18,329 bases of DNA, taken from NCBI GenBank assembly GCA_027485075.1, contig JAIXRT010000208.1:1-18329 (forward strand), written 5' to 3'. This stretch comes from Cytophagaceae bacterium. GTDB lineage: Bacteria > Bacteroidota > Bacteroidia > Cytophagales > Spirosomataceae. Under the pieces are notes generated by a model that saw only the letters and a program-made list of their open reading frames with translations, did not search any database and had not been told where the DNA came from. A program made the translations under genes and the position numbers. This document shows, piece by piece, positions 1-7,429 of this stretch. How positions within the stretch are numbered: the first letter of the stretch is position 1; the number at the start of each line of letters is the position of its first letter.

Positions 1-265
1 AAAAATATTTTTATAAATTTTCACTTAAAATAAGTAAAATTTTTTGTAAAAAATAATTAAAATTTCAATTACAATTTTATTTTTATTTAAATTAAAATCA
101 ATTTACAGCGCACAAAAATTTTTACTTGATGTAAGTAGAAAAATAAAAAAAATTTTTAAATTAATTTCAATTAATAATTTTGTATTACAAAATATTTTTA
201 ATTAAAAATCAAATTGTAACACAAATACAGCAATATTTTAAGTGAAAATTTATAAAAATATTTTT
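1..265. repeat. AT-rich segment with perfect 32-bp terminal inverted repeats
   Basis: Bases 1-32 are the exact reverse complement of 234-265. The ~200-bp spacer is extremely A/T-rich and holds a small inner dyad (TACTT at 123-127, AAGTA at 133-137) close to the same centre. Base 266 is also T, so the arms may continue past the left edge of the window. No coding potential is seen. Possible readings are a MITE-like non-autonomous element with terminal inverted repeats, a terminal hairpin of a linear viral genome, or a replication-origin structure. The sequence shows the symmetry; the role is inference. Confidence 0.75.
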
Positions 266-282
266 TGCGCGCTAAAATTTCA

Positions 283-318
283 CGCGATGAAAGTTACTAT
301 ATAGTAACGTTAATCGCG
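283..318. promoter_or_regulatory. 36-bp interrupted palindrome upstream of recombinase gene
   Basis: A perfect 16-bp palindrome GTTACTATATAGTAAC (293-308) is flanked symmetrically by CGCGAT (283-288) and ATCGCG (313-318), with 4 unpaired bases on each side. It ends 38 nt before the AAAATTGA promoter of the adjacent tyrosine recombinase gene. That suits either an operator/upstream promoter element or a recombination core site, since tyrosine recombinases act on inverted-repeat sites. The function is inferred from position and symmetry only. Confidence 0.6.
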
Positions 319-356
319 AGAGATTATGGTTGACACTTTTCTGAAACAGATAATGT

Positions 357-364
357 AAAATTGA
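357..364 (+). promoter_or_regulatory. AAAATTGA early promoter of recombinase gene
   Basis: An exact AAAATTGA octamer, identical to the published Mimivirus early promoter, lies 63 nt upstream of the ATG at 428, inside the usual distance range for that motif. Confidence 0.8.
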
Positions 365-427
365 TGACACTAATCGTCTCCCCTCCGACACAGTTTAAAG
401 TTCAACTAAAATATATACAATAACAGA

Positions 428-1399
428 ATGAATTTCTTTGAAGGTACTGATTTACACGCTAACTCTGTCAAGTTATACAACACTAAACTAAACGAATGGA
501 TAAGTTATATGCCACCAATCTATCAATCTCTTGTTTGTATCATTATGTTTCCTGAAGTTGCGTTAGAAGCTTTGAGAACTAACTTGAAAGTCGACACAAA
601 TACTAATCGACACATATATATTGTTGCGATTATGTCATTTATCAAGCACAAACGTAGTTTATTAACACATTTGACACAAGAACAATATTCTGTTGTTCGT
701 GTGAGATGGATTGATATCAACAGTGAAAATGAAAAACCAATCATTGAACGTAGACTTGAAAACAAACCGACTGACAGACAACAGGCAAAAGGAGGACATC
801 TACTGTCATTCAATGATATTGTTGCAAAACGTGATGAATTAGCATCAGGTTCGTCTGAACGTCTGCTGATTTCGATGTATACTATGATTCCTCCTGTACG
901 TGCTGACTATTTTGCTACACAAATTGTTTATGATGATGAGATGCCAACAGAGAGAAATTACATTCGTATTAGGAGCGGTGAAGATGTTGAATGTATTCTA
1001 ACCGATTTTAAAACTGCTAAAACATACAAACAGATTACGCACAAGTTCCCTCCTTGTCTTATCGAGGAGTTGAATGAATCGTTACGAATTAAACCTAGAA
1101 CGTATTTGTTTACGAACACAAAAGGTGAACCCTACACACGCAATGCGTTTGTTTTATGGACTAGACGTTGCCTTACACGACTGTTTGAAACTGATTTTAC
1201 ACTGGTATTCTTCAGACACGCGTTTATCACTGATTTCATTACAAATAAAGTCACATCTGAAACAACAGATGCTGAAATTAAAGAAATTAGTGATAAGATG
1301 GGTCATTCGCCTGAAATGTTTAGGGGATACAAATGGATTAAGAGCGGTGCGAAAGGTGATTTGATGTTAGGAAGTGCAGATGCAGATGAAGATGAGTAG
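428..1399 (+). CDS. Tyrosine recombinase/integrase-like protein
   Basis: This 323-aa protein has the layout of a tyrosine-recombinase catalytic domain in its C-terminal half. The first arginine is probably R158 in PPVRAD. A lysine candidate lies in the TAKTYK stretch (about 195-201). R263-H264 sits in FFRHAF, H293 in KMGHSP, and the likely nucleophile is Y301, eight residues after H293 as is typical. The residue expected as the first histidine, three before R263, is V260, so that position is divergent. The N-terminal ~130 residues would be the arm/core-binding part. The acidic tail ends DADEDE. Viral and virophage/polinton-like recombinases of this size catalyse integration or genome resolution through a covalent 3'-phosphotyrosine. 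It has its own AAAATTGA promoter and follows a 36-bp palindrome that could be its site. It converges with the next gene across a GC-rich hairpin. The family call is fairly good; activity is unproven. Confidence 0.75.
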   Translation: MNFFEGTDLHANSVKLYNTKLNEWISYMPPIYQSLVCIIMFPEVALEALRTNLKVDTNTNRHIYIVAIMSFIKHKRSLLTHLTQEQYSVVRVRWIDINSENEKPIIERRLENKPTDRQQAKGGHLLSFNDIVAKRDELASGSSERLLISMYTMIPPVRADYFATQIVYDDEMPTERNYIRIRSGEDVECILTDFKTAKTYKQITHKFPPCLIEELNESLRIKPRTYLFTNTKGEPYTRNAFVLWTRRCLTRLFETDFTLVFFRHAFITDFITNKVTSETTDAEIKEISDKMGHSPEMFRGYKWIKSGAKGDLMLGSADADEDE

Positions 1400-1403
1400 G
1401 AAA

Positions 1404-1438
1404 TGGCGGTTCGGCCTGGCGGCCGCCGCCCTTTTTAT
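1404..1438. terminator. GC-rich hairpin between convergent genes
   Basis: The 35-bp gap between two convergent genes is far more GC-rich than its surroundings. It contains GGCGG...CCGCC pairing and the 10-bp palindrome GGCGGCCGCC followed by CCCTTTTT. It is a plausible shared transcript-end stem-loop. Mimivirus transcripts are known to end at hairpins. Confidence 0.55.
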
Positions 1439-1875
1439 AAATTCATCTCAATCTTCTTTTCACGTTGACGCTGTCTGTATTTCTTTCCATATTCCTTCAT
1501 ATACTGTCTCCTCTCCTCTGAATCTCTCTTCCTCTTTGGCTTGATAGGTTCCTCTTCTTTTTTAGTTTGTTGAGGTTCAGATTCAACCGACTGCTTTGTA
1601 GGTTCCACGATATTGTTCTTTACTTCGGTTGCATCTTCTTCAGACTTGATTTGAGGATTAATAACCGAAAAGACATCTAACTCTGACTCAATCTGTCTGA
1701 TTCTGTTCTCAAGTTTGATATTCTCTTTGTAGAGTGTTGCAAGCTCTTCATCTTTTCGGTGGATCATCTCCTCCAAATGCTTTACAGATTCAGGTTGAGT
1801 ATTTATTGATTTTGTCTTCGTTAATTCTTCGCAGACTAGATCAATGATCTGTTTTAGAATAAAAATAGTTGCCAT
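1435..1875 (-). CDS. Small coiled-coil protein with basic C-terminus
   Basis: The protein has 146 residues. Residues ~30-70 form a heptad-rich, charged coiled coil (LEEMIHRKDEELATLYKENI and onward). A glutamate/lysine/proline-rich linker follows. The last ~35 residues are strongly basic and contain RRQYMKEYGKKYRQRQREKK. Similar YMKEYxKKYRQ segments occur in many small viral and phage DNA-associated proteins. The order (coiled coil, then basic tail) is the reverse of a classical bZIP. A nucleic-acid-binding, dimerising accessory protein is plausible, but no family is recognised. A near-consensus AAAATTGT lies 61 nt upstream on the minus strand. Confidence 0.6.
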   Translation of the reverse strand: MATIFILKQIIDLVCEELTKTKSINTQPESVKHLEEMIHRKDEELATLYKENIKLENRIRQIESELDVFSVINPQIKSEEDATEVKNNIVEPTKQSVESEPQQTKKEEEPIKPKRKRDSEERRQYMKEYGKKYRQRQREKKIEMNL

Positions 1876-1936
1876 TATCTAACAACCGTAAATATTCTAG
1901 ATGCGTTTAGATTTACACGGGTTGAGATTGGGAAGT

Positions 1937-1944
1937 ACAATTTT
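1937..1944 (-). promoter_or_regulatory. Near-consensus early promoter (AAAATTGT)
   Basis: On the minus strand this reads AAAATTGT, one change from AAAATTGA, 61 nt upstream of the start at 1875. The distance matches that seen for the recombinase gene. Confidence 0.45.
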
Positions 1945-1954
1945 GAGTATTTTT

Positions 1955-2051
1955 AAAATTATGTTTTTATTTTGTAAATTTTAAAATCGTTTCCAAATCT
2001 CATGAGAACTCGAGAATCTGGCTGAGAATCTTTTTGAGTTTTAATTTTGTA
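1955..2051. repeat. Direct repeat copy 1 flanking the FkbM gene
   Basis: About 95 bp here recur at 2974-3070 in the same orientation with few changes. They share the stretches AAAATTATGTTTTTATTTTG, AATCTCATGAGAACTCGAG and GAGAATCTTTTT. This copy lies in the 1876-2231 intergenic region, which otherwise is AT-rich and featureless apart from the promoter at 1937-1944. Confidence 0.85.
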
Positions 2052-2231
2052 AATCATTGAATTTTATGTTTTATTTGGTTTTTGAGTAAAAAATCACTTG
2101 CAATAGTTAACAGAGTTTGAAAATGTTTTTGAAAAGTCAATTACGCGATTTTATTTTAATTGTTTTAGAATATTTTTGATTGTTTTGGACAAATTAGTTG
2201 ATTTAAACTATTGATTAATATCCAAAATAGA

Positions 2232-2975
2232 ATGGACATTGTATTAGAGCATTACGATTCATACAATCAAATAGTACATAGTTTCCCAGACTATCTCTAC
2301 CATAATTCTCTTAAACTTAATAAATTATGGGATAAAGAGATTGTCGATTTAATTATTAAATATCAGCAACCTGATACAGATATTATTGATATTGGTGCAA
2401 ATATTGGTTTAGTTACTTTGGGTGTTATTAAAATCGCAGCTGATAACAATATTAAATTAGGAAATATTCACTGTTTCGAATGTGATACACAAACTTTTAA
2501 CTTACTCGCAAATAATGTGTCACAACATTCAAATGTAAAACTTTATCCTTTTGCATTGGCTGATAAATATTCTTTATGTGAAACAGCCGTTAATACATAT
2601 AATAGAGGATGTAATTATATTTATTGTACACGTGATAGTAATGAAAGTATAATACATAATTATTCACATACTGAAGAGCGTGTTTTTAAAAAAATTAATA
2701 ATACGTTCGTTATGAGTGCACCTTTAGATAGTATACAGTACCAATTTAAAAATAAAATTAGTGTAATTAAAATCGATGTTGAAGGGTTCGAAATGCAGGT
2801 ATTACACGGTGCAAAAGAGATTATTATGAGAGACAGACCGATTATTATTGTTGAAATATTTAAATGTAATTTTGATAAAGCTATTGCATTCTTTGAAGAG
2901 GTTAAATATGTACTTGCTACTAAAATTATTAATCCTGAATATCCAAATGAAGATTGGATATTTTTTCCAAATTAA
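2232..2975 (+). CDS. FkbM-family SAM-dependent methyltransferase
   Basis: The 247-aa protein starts at the first ATG; an in-frame TTG lies 7 codons upstream at 2211. It has the SAM-binding glycine motif IIDIGANIGL (51-60), an acidic end of the second strand (CFECDTQTF, ~81-89), and the FkbM signature IKIDVEGFE (179-187) followed by VLHGAK and the strand PIIIVEIF (203-210). FkbM enzymes are O-methyltransferases, often acting on sugars or glycans. In giant viruses such genes are usually linked to virion or host-surface glycan modification, which is inference here. The gene is very AT-rich, lacks a clear AAAATTGA motif, and lies between ~95-bp direct repeats, the second starting at its stop codon. 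This suggests it arrived or moved as a unit. Family confidence is high; the substrate is unknown. Confidence 0.88.
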   Translation: MDIVLEHYDSYNQIVHSFPDYLYHNSLKLNKLWDKEIVDLIIKYQQPDTDIIDIGANIGLVTLGVIKIAADNNIKLGNIHCFECDTQTFNLLANNVSQHSNVKLYPFALADKYSLCETAVNTYNRGCNYIYCTRDSNESIIHNYSHTEERVFKKINNTFVMSAPLDSIQYQFKNKISVIKIDVEGFEMQVLHGAKEIIMRDRPIIIVEIFKCNFDKAIAFFEEVKYVLATKIINPEYPNEDWIFFPN

Positions 2976-3070
2976 AATTATGTTTTTATTTTGTAAATTT
3001 TGAAATCGATTTGGAATCTCATGAGAACTCGAGAATCTGGGCGAGAATCTTTTTGGAGTTTAATTTTATA
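2974..3070. repeat. Direct repeat copy 2 flanking the FkbM gene
   Basis: This is the partner of 1955-2051. It begins within the TAA stop codon of the methyltransferase gene and runs ~95 bp with near identity, including the core CTCATGAGAACTCGAGAATC. Confidence 0.85.
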
Positions 3071-3162
3071 ATTTTAAATTCAACATTAAAAATGTTTTTG
3101 TATTTTTAATTTTGTATTTTGTATTTTCAGACACAGACTCTCTATCTACTACTTTGTATGTG

Positions 3163-3199
3163 ATTACTCCTCGCATCGTTTTAGCGATCTGGGAGTAAT
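3163..3199 (-). terminator. Stem-loop at 3' end of lysine-rich protein gene
   Basis: ATTACTCC (3163-3170) pairs with GGAGTAAT (3192-3199), with an inner ATCG/CGAT pairing around TTTTAG. It lies 5 nt beyond the stop codon of the minus-strand gene. ATTACTCCTCG recurs at the gene's last codons (3204 onward), so an alternative pairing is possible. Confidence 0.6.
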
Positions 3200-3203
3200 G
3201 AAA

Positions 3204-4289
3204 TTACTCCTCGACAAACGTGGGCTCCTCAACAGTCTCATCAAGAATGTTCTTAGTCTCGTCAAACATTCCCACCCACTTTCCCATCGACTTGTCCTTG
3301 TTCTGGATCCAGGCTTCGCCTGACGCCATCATATAATAGGACTTACCCTTCCAGGTAACAAGATGCGCCTGACCGTCATCTGCTACAGTTGGGATCTTCT
3401 CTGATGCGTCCTCGGTCTTCTTGACAGTGATCTTCTTGACTGCCTTTGCAGGCTTGTCCTCTGCCTCTGTATCAGATGCCTTGGCGCCTGCGCCGCCTGC
3501 GGCCTTCTTGGGAGCTGGTGCAGGCGCTGCCTTCGTGGCTGGCTTCTTTTCAGACTTATCTGCCGCCTTCTTTGCCTTCTCTGCTTCCTTTTCAGCCTTC
3601 TTGACTGCAGCTGCTGCTTCCTTCTCTGCCTTCTTCTCCGCCTTCTCCTTCTCCTTTGCTGCCTTCTTCTCTTCCTTCTCTCGTTCCTTCTCTGCCGCCG
3701 TCTTTCGCGTCACTGTCTTCTTTGAAGAGGTTGTAGACTTTGTATCATCAGATGACTCGGATGCAGTGGACTCATCTGGGGTGAATTGGGCCTCAAACTC
3801 TTCCCAACTGAAGTGATTTGATTCCTTTCGCACCTTTGCAAGTGACATTGCTTCACTGCGGTTAATCTGACGACCCTTTGGAGTCTTGTCAGTAATAGAA
3901 TCCTCATAGATGTTGGCACCTTCATGCAGCTGGGAAGCAGGCATCACAATCTCTTCATCCTTCTTATGAATGACGAACTCCTCCCAACCATTCTCTTGAG
4001 CGTGCTTCAAAGTGAAAGCAACCCACGCGTGATTCTTCTTCAGCTGTGTAGGAACAGGGCCCTTCTCCTTCTTCTCCTTTGGCTGACGCTTCTTGCTGGT
4101 GGTAGCCTTCGCTGCCGCTGCATCTGACTTCGTACGCTTCTCAACTTCAGTAGTACAGAACTTGAGGAGCTTGAAGAGGTCAGCAGAGGTCATATGTTTG
4201 GTTGCAGAGATGAACTCGGCAACAGTCATAGTCTCGGATGCAGAAGCGGAAGCGGAAGCGACGGATGCAGACTCGGAGATGACGGACAT
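3204..4289 (-). CDS. Lysine/alanine-rich H1-like protein, paralog 1
   Basis: The protein has 361 residues. A Ser/Ala-rich start is followed by a helical segment (VAEFISATKHMTSADLFKLL, 23-42) and a basic stretch. The conserved domain (~83-170) contains KKNHAWVAFTLKHAQENGWE and MPASQLHEGANIYEDSI. A long KKAEKE/AAAK-rich charged segment (~190-295) resembles histone H1 tails. A small C-terminal domain (~309-357) contains WKGKSYYM, GEAW and GKWVG. The protein encoded at 13625-14803 has the same four-part plan. DNA or chromatin binding is inferred from composition only. The start is supported by an AAAAAATTGAAAT promoter and TTCCAAG leader repeats upstream. Codons are more GC-rich than neighbours, hinting at strong expression. 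I do not know a named family. Confidence 0.8.
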   Translation of the reverse strand: MSVISESASVASASASASETMTVAEFISATKHMTSADLFKLLKFCTTEVEKRTKSDAAAAKATTSKKRQPKEKKEKGPVPTQLKKNHAWVAFTLKHAQENGWEEFVIHKKDEEIVMPASQLHEGANIYEDSITDKTPKGRQINRSEAMSLAKVRKESNHFSWEEFEAQFTPDESTASESSDDTKSTTSSKKTVTRKTAAEKEREKEEKKAAKEKEKAEKKAEKEAAAAVKKAEKEAEKAKKAADKSEKKPATKAAPAPAPKKAAGGAGAKASDTEAEDKPAKAVKKITVKKTEDASEKIPTVADDGQAHLVTWKGKSYYMMASGEAWIQNKDKSMGKWVGMFDETKNILDETVEEPTFVEE

Positions 4290-4417
4290 TTTGCTGGGCG
4301 GGGTTTAAAACTTGGAAAATCAGTAAACTGCTTTTGGAAAAGTAGATTAAACTTTGACTTGGAATATTCTGGCTTGCGCACCCTTCATTTCTGTCGGCCA
4401 TCCGATTTCAATTTTTT
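4290..4417 (-). promoter_or_regulatory. Early promoter and CCAAG leader of 3204-4289 gene
   Basis: Reading on the minus strand, AAAAAATTGAAAT (4417-4405) is followed by GAAGGGTGCGC about 20 nt later. Three TTCCAAG/TTTTCCAA copies then precede the ATG at 4289. This is the same layout as the early genes at 8.5-18 kb. The rest of the 4290-4558 gap shows nothing else clear. Confidence 0.7.
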
Positions 4418-4558
4418 CTTTTGCGCCCCGCGACTGATTTGATGGGTGTGATTTTGTAGGTGGACCGTTGTACGGTTTATTCTTTATACGATATTGTGTG
4501 GTAAATATTGTCGAATTAATTGTGTGTTAGATTTAGAAAGTTCTACACAGTATATAGA

Positions 4559-5623
4559 ATGTTTAATACTAAAATCGGCGAAGTGTATAATGCAAATGAT
4601 GTTATAAATTCAAATGATTTGCGCAAACGAATTATTAATATTGATTCACGCTTTAGAAATAATGCTACAATGTCTTCTACTACAGAATTTGCCTACAACT
4701 GTAATCATACCTACAAAAACGTCATTCGTATGCGGGTTGCATCTGTCGAAATACCCAATATGTTCCCTGTGTTTTCAGTTGCAAGAGGTAATTTATCTTT
4801 TGTCATTAAAGCATATGATATTCTCGGTATTGCCAGGGAACTGAAAGTGGTAATTGACCCTGGTAACTATACTTCTGATGAATTAAATCTTGCAATACAA
4901 ACTGAATTAGATGCAAACTTTAAAGATAAATATGGTATTTTTATTAATGCCGCTATTAACCCATACAGTGCACGATTTACATTCACTAATCTGGGTGTAA
5001 CAGACGCATCTACTATGCTTCCTACAAGTACACCTACTGCTTCTGCTAGAAGTTTCTTACTTGATTTTACTTCTGATAATCCCCTTATAAGAAATAGGCC
5101 ACAGGATTTTGGTTTAGGATATAATCTTGGATTCCGTCAAAAGATTTATAGAGCAACTAATAAAGTTACTATTGGAAGCATTGATACCTTTTCGATTGAA
5201 TCAGAAGGCTGTGTAGATGTTGTTGGTGATACATATATGTTTTTATGTGTAAACGATTTTCATACAATTGAACAGAAAACTACAGATGATTATTTACAGT
5301 GCCTTGCAAAGATCATCATTCGTGAAGATAAATATGCGGTGATTTATGACGACGGAAGCGCAATGTTGTCAAACGAAATCATTTTTCCATCGCCTGTTGA
5401 TATTAATATATTAAATGTGAAATTGGTGGATATGTATGGTGGCGTTGTAGATTTATGTGGAATGAATTTCTCTTTTTCACTTGAAATAACCGAAGTGCTG
5501 AATACTGCTTTGTATGATTTCTATCGTAATTATATCTGGATGGGAACTATTCCGTCTGTCCCTTATAGAACTGTTCGTGGTTCAGCACAACCGCTACTAA
5601 AAGGTATTGGACCACCATTTTAA
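4559..5623 (+). CDS. IDSRFR-type virion-associated protein
   Basis: The 354-aa protein starts at the ATG at 4559; an in-frame TTG lies 13 codons upstream. Its N terminus carries IINIDSRFR (25-33). About 20 residues later comes KNVIRMRVASVEIPNMF (53-69), followed by a beta-rich body with LKVVIDPGNYTSDELNLAIQ. From general knowledge, this arrangement (IDSRFR, then a strand ending in SxEIPN, then a G-N-Y-T-x-xx-L segment) recurs in uncharacterised Nucleocytoviricota proteins that include virion components. A capsid or tegument-like structural role is inferred. No AAAATTGA lies upstream, in keeping with a late gene. The 3' end overlaps the convergent neighbour by 4 bp. Confidence 0.65.
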   Translation: MFNTKIGEVYNANDVINSNDLRKRIINIDSRFRNNATMSSTTEFAYNCNHTYKNVIRMRVASVEIPNMFPVFSVARGNLSFVIKAYDILGIARELKVVIDPGNYTSDELNLAIQTELDANFKDKYGIFINAAINPYSARFTFTNLGVTDASTMLPTSTPTASARSFLLDFTSDNPLIRNRPQDFGLGYNLGFRQKIYRATNKVTIGSIDTFSIESEGCVDVVGDTYMFLCVNDFHTIEQKTTDDYLQCLAKIIIREDKYAVIYDDGSAMLSNEIIFPSPVDINILNVKLVDMYGGVVDLCGMNFSFSLEITEVLNTALYDFYRNYIWMGTIPSVPYRTVRGSAQPLLKGIGPPF

Positions 5624-6246
5624 CGACGGGTTTTAGTCGATGCTTCATCCATTGCAACTAATTCTTCAACCAATTTTCTGAGATATTTTACACGGGTCTT
5701 AACAATCTCGAGCGGTGTTCGTACGATAATATTATCAATAATACTCAAAATCAGACGCTGTATTTTTGCAACTAATTCGACTTCTGGTTTGGCTTCTGCA
5801 ATAGATGCCTGTAGAGTTTGTATACTTTTGATAATAGATGGAAAATCTATTTTGTATGTTATCATATCAATAATATCCAGAATTGTTTGATTAAATTCAT
5901 CATATGCTTCCACGAATTCTGGTGTATTTTCTACCAAGTTTCTAACATACTTTATACGAATCTTAATAATCTCAAGAGGTGTTCTATTTGCTATGTTTTC
6001 GACAATACTCAAGATTTTACGTTCTATCTTATCAATAAAATCTAATGCTGCTACTTTTGTTGTTATATCCTGGACGAGGAGTTCGAGGTCGCGTTTAACA
6101 ATATCTAATGAAATACGATTTGTAATCGCATCGATAATATCAAATATTCGGTGTTCAAAGTCTGTTTTATCTTGCGCTGCCTTGACAACATATGTCATAT
6201 TAGTTGTCGGCGTAATAAGTTTTTTTCGCCGCCATCGTGCTGCCAT
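5620..6246 (-). CDS. Helical protein of four 44-residue repeats
   Basis: The protein has 208 residues. After a basic N terminus (MAARWRRKK) it consists of four tandem repeats with an exact 44-residue period. The anchor positions are I34, I78, I122 and I166, in IFDIIDAI, ILSIVENI, ILDIIDMI and ILSIIDNI. Each is followed by an R/K-T-P/S-L-E-I-x-K-type segment and a second helix (KYVRNLVE, KYLRKLVE). Repeats 2 and 4 are the most alike. The pattern predicts an alpha-solenoid or helical bundle, or an oligomerising structural protein. No family is recognised. No early promoter is visible. It ends against the IDSRFR gene, so the pair shares one 3' junction. Confidence 0.75.
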   Translation of the reverse strand: MAARWRRKKLITPTTNMTYVVKAAQDKTDFEHRIFDIIDAITNRISLDIVKRDLELLVQDITTKVAALDFIDKIERKILSIVENIANRTPLEIIKIRIKYVRNLVENTPEFVEAYDEFNQTILDIIDMITYKIDFPSIIKSIQTLQASIAEAKPEVELVAKIQRLILSIIDNIIVRTPLEIVKTRVKYLRKLVEELVAMDEASTKTRR

Positions 6247-6348
6247 TTGTCTGTATAGTATATAATTAATTTATTTTGGAATGAATTAATTATATTATGT
6301 AAATATTAATTATTAATCAAGTGTGATTAATGCAAGCTAAAAGAGTGT

Positions 6349-7329
6349 TTAAGCAAGAGTGATGCGGATGGAGTAGTTCTCCTCAGAGGCATACAGATCC
6401 TCAAGAGTAGCATCAGCCACCTGCTGACCTGCGCTGCCGTTCACGACGGGCTTGACCAGCTTGATGTTGACGTACACAACATCACCAGCATAGAAGCGGA
6501 GCAGACCGTGCTTGTTGACGTCGTACTTGTTGTTATCCTCATCGGTGGCGCGAGAAGCATCGCGACCAATCACCTGCTTGACGATGTCAACAACCTTGGT
6601 AGACGCAGCGGCCTCAGTCTGATCAGACACAACGGGCGCACCAGCGGCAAGGTTGGCGGCGAGCAGAGCACCGACCAGGCGGCGGGCAAGGTCAGCATCA
6701 GACGCAGAGCCAGCAAGGGCGATCCAGTCAGCAGCAGGGTCCTCAGAGCCAGCATCACCGACCTTGGCGGCGTGGGTGTACGCATCAGAGCCGTCCAGGG
6801 AGAGCATACCACGCATGAACTCAACGTCGTTGGTGATGGCGGCAGTGGCCTGGGCGTGACCGAAGATGTAGTGAGCATAGCAGCCCAGAGCAACGCGACC
6901 GAAGTTCTCCATCAGGTGAGAGTTGGAGTTGTACATTGCAGCGCTGAAGGGGGACGCAGAGTAAGACACAGAGGTGCCATACGCATTGTTCATAGCTCCC
7001 TTCTTCACGTCCATCTCGCCGACAAGGATAGCCTGGAGGCCCTCCGCAATACGCTTGGCGGACTTCTTGTAGAAGGCCGCGAAGGGGGCACCAACACCAC
7101 CATCATCGGCAAGCTGGGCCTTGATGCCATTAAGAGCAGCATCCTCCCAGAACTCGATCAGGGCGCAATCAGCAGCGGGCTCATAGAGAGCAGCGGCGGC
7201 CAGGGTCTCAGTAGCAACGATAACGTTGGAGGGGGTGCGCAGGGGCTCACCAAGGATCTCCAGGGTGCCGTTGGCGTTGATCTCAACATTGAGGTTAACC
7301 TCGATAGGGGTGTGTGCAACAGTCGTCAT
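6349..7329 (-). CDS. Alanine-rich 326-aa protein, putative structural
   Basis: The protein is Ala/Gly/Asp-rich and its codons are much more GC-rich than its neighbours', suggesting strong expression. It begins with a predicted beta strand (IEVNLNVEINANGTLEI). The middle is helical and Ala-rich, with the segment NFGRVALGCYAHYIFGHAQA and a following TNDVEF. It ends in a beta region (YAGDVVYVNIKLVKPVV, then YSIRITLA). No signal peptide or membrane segment is seen. The leader ends in TATAAAATG with no AAAATTGA, resembling a late gene. Its position beside the IDSRFR gene favours an abundant virion protein. I cannot assign a family, and it is not a recognisable double-jelly-roll capsid protein. Confidence 0.75.
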   Translation of the reverse strand: MTTVAHTPIEVNLNVEINANGTLEILGEPLRTPSNVIVATETLAAAALYEPAADCALIEFWEDAALNGIKAQLADDGGVGAPFAAFYKKSAKRIAEGLQAILVGEMDVKKGAMNNAYGTSVSYSASPFSAAMYNSNSHLMENFGRVALGCYAHYIFGHAQATAAITNDVEFMRGMLSLDGSDAYTHAAKVGDAGSEDPAADWIALAGSASDADLARRLVGALLAANLAAGAPVVSDQTEAAASTKVVDIVKQVIGRDASRATDEDNNKYDVNKHGLLRFYAGDVVYVNIKLVKPVVNGSAGQQVADATLEDLYASEENYSIRITLA

Positions 7330-7429
7330 TTTATACTCTGTCGTCAGAAAAAAATTTCTTTAAGTTCGGAGATTTTAAAAATGCCTCGGAGGGTTCCAAA
7401 TTTTTAGAGGCGCCCTTAGTAGGTGTAAA
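7330..7429. promoter_or_regulatory. Divergent putative late promoter region
   Basis: This 100-bp gap separates two divergent genes. Both starts are preceded by A-rich cores directly on the ATG: GTATAAAATG on the minus strand and GTGTAAAATG on the plus strand. AAAATTGA is absent. A shared late-type promoter is inferred. Confidence 0.45.

Noticed and set aside
1435..1875. bZIP transcription factor
   Set aside because: The basic region lies after the coiled coil and lacks the bZIP N-x7-R pattern before a leucine zipper.
3421..3816. Ala/Phe/Ser-rich plus-strand frame
   Set aside because: It is the antisense of the lysine/alanine-rich repeat region; the same shadow appears opposite 13758-14267.
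6349..7329. Major capsid protein (double jelly roll)
   Set aside because: It is too short and Ala-rich, with no recognisable Nucleocytoviricota capsid motifs; only a generic structural role is suggested.
6508..7407. 299-aa frame on the plus strand opposite the alanine-rich gene
   Set aside because: It is a GC-rich antisense shadow of a strongly coding minus-strand gene, with no promoter or leader.
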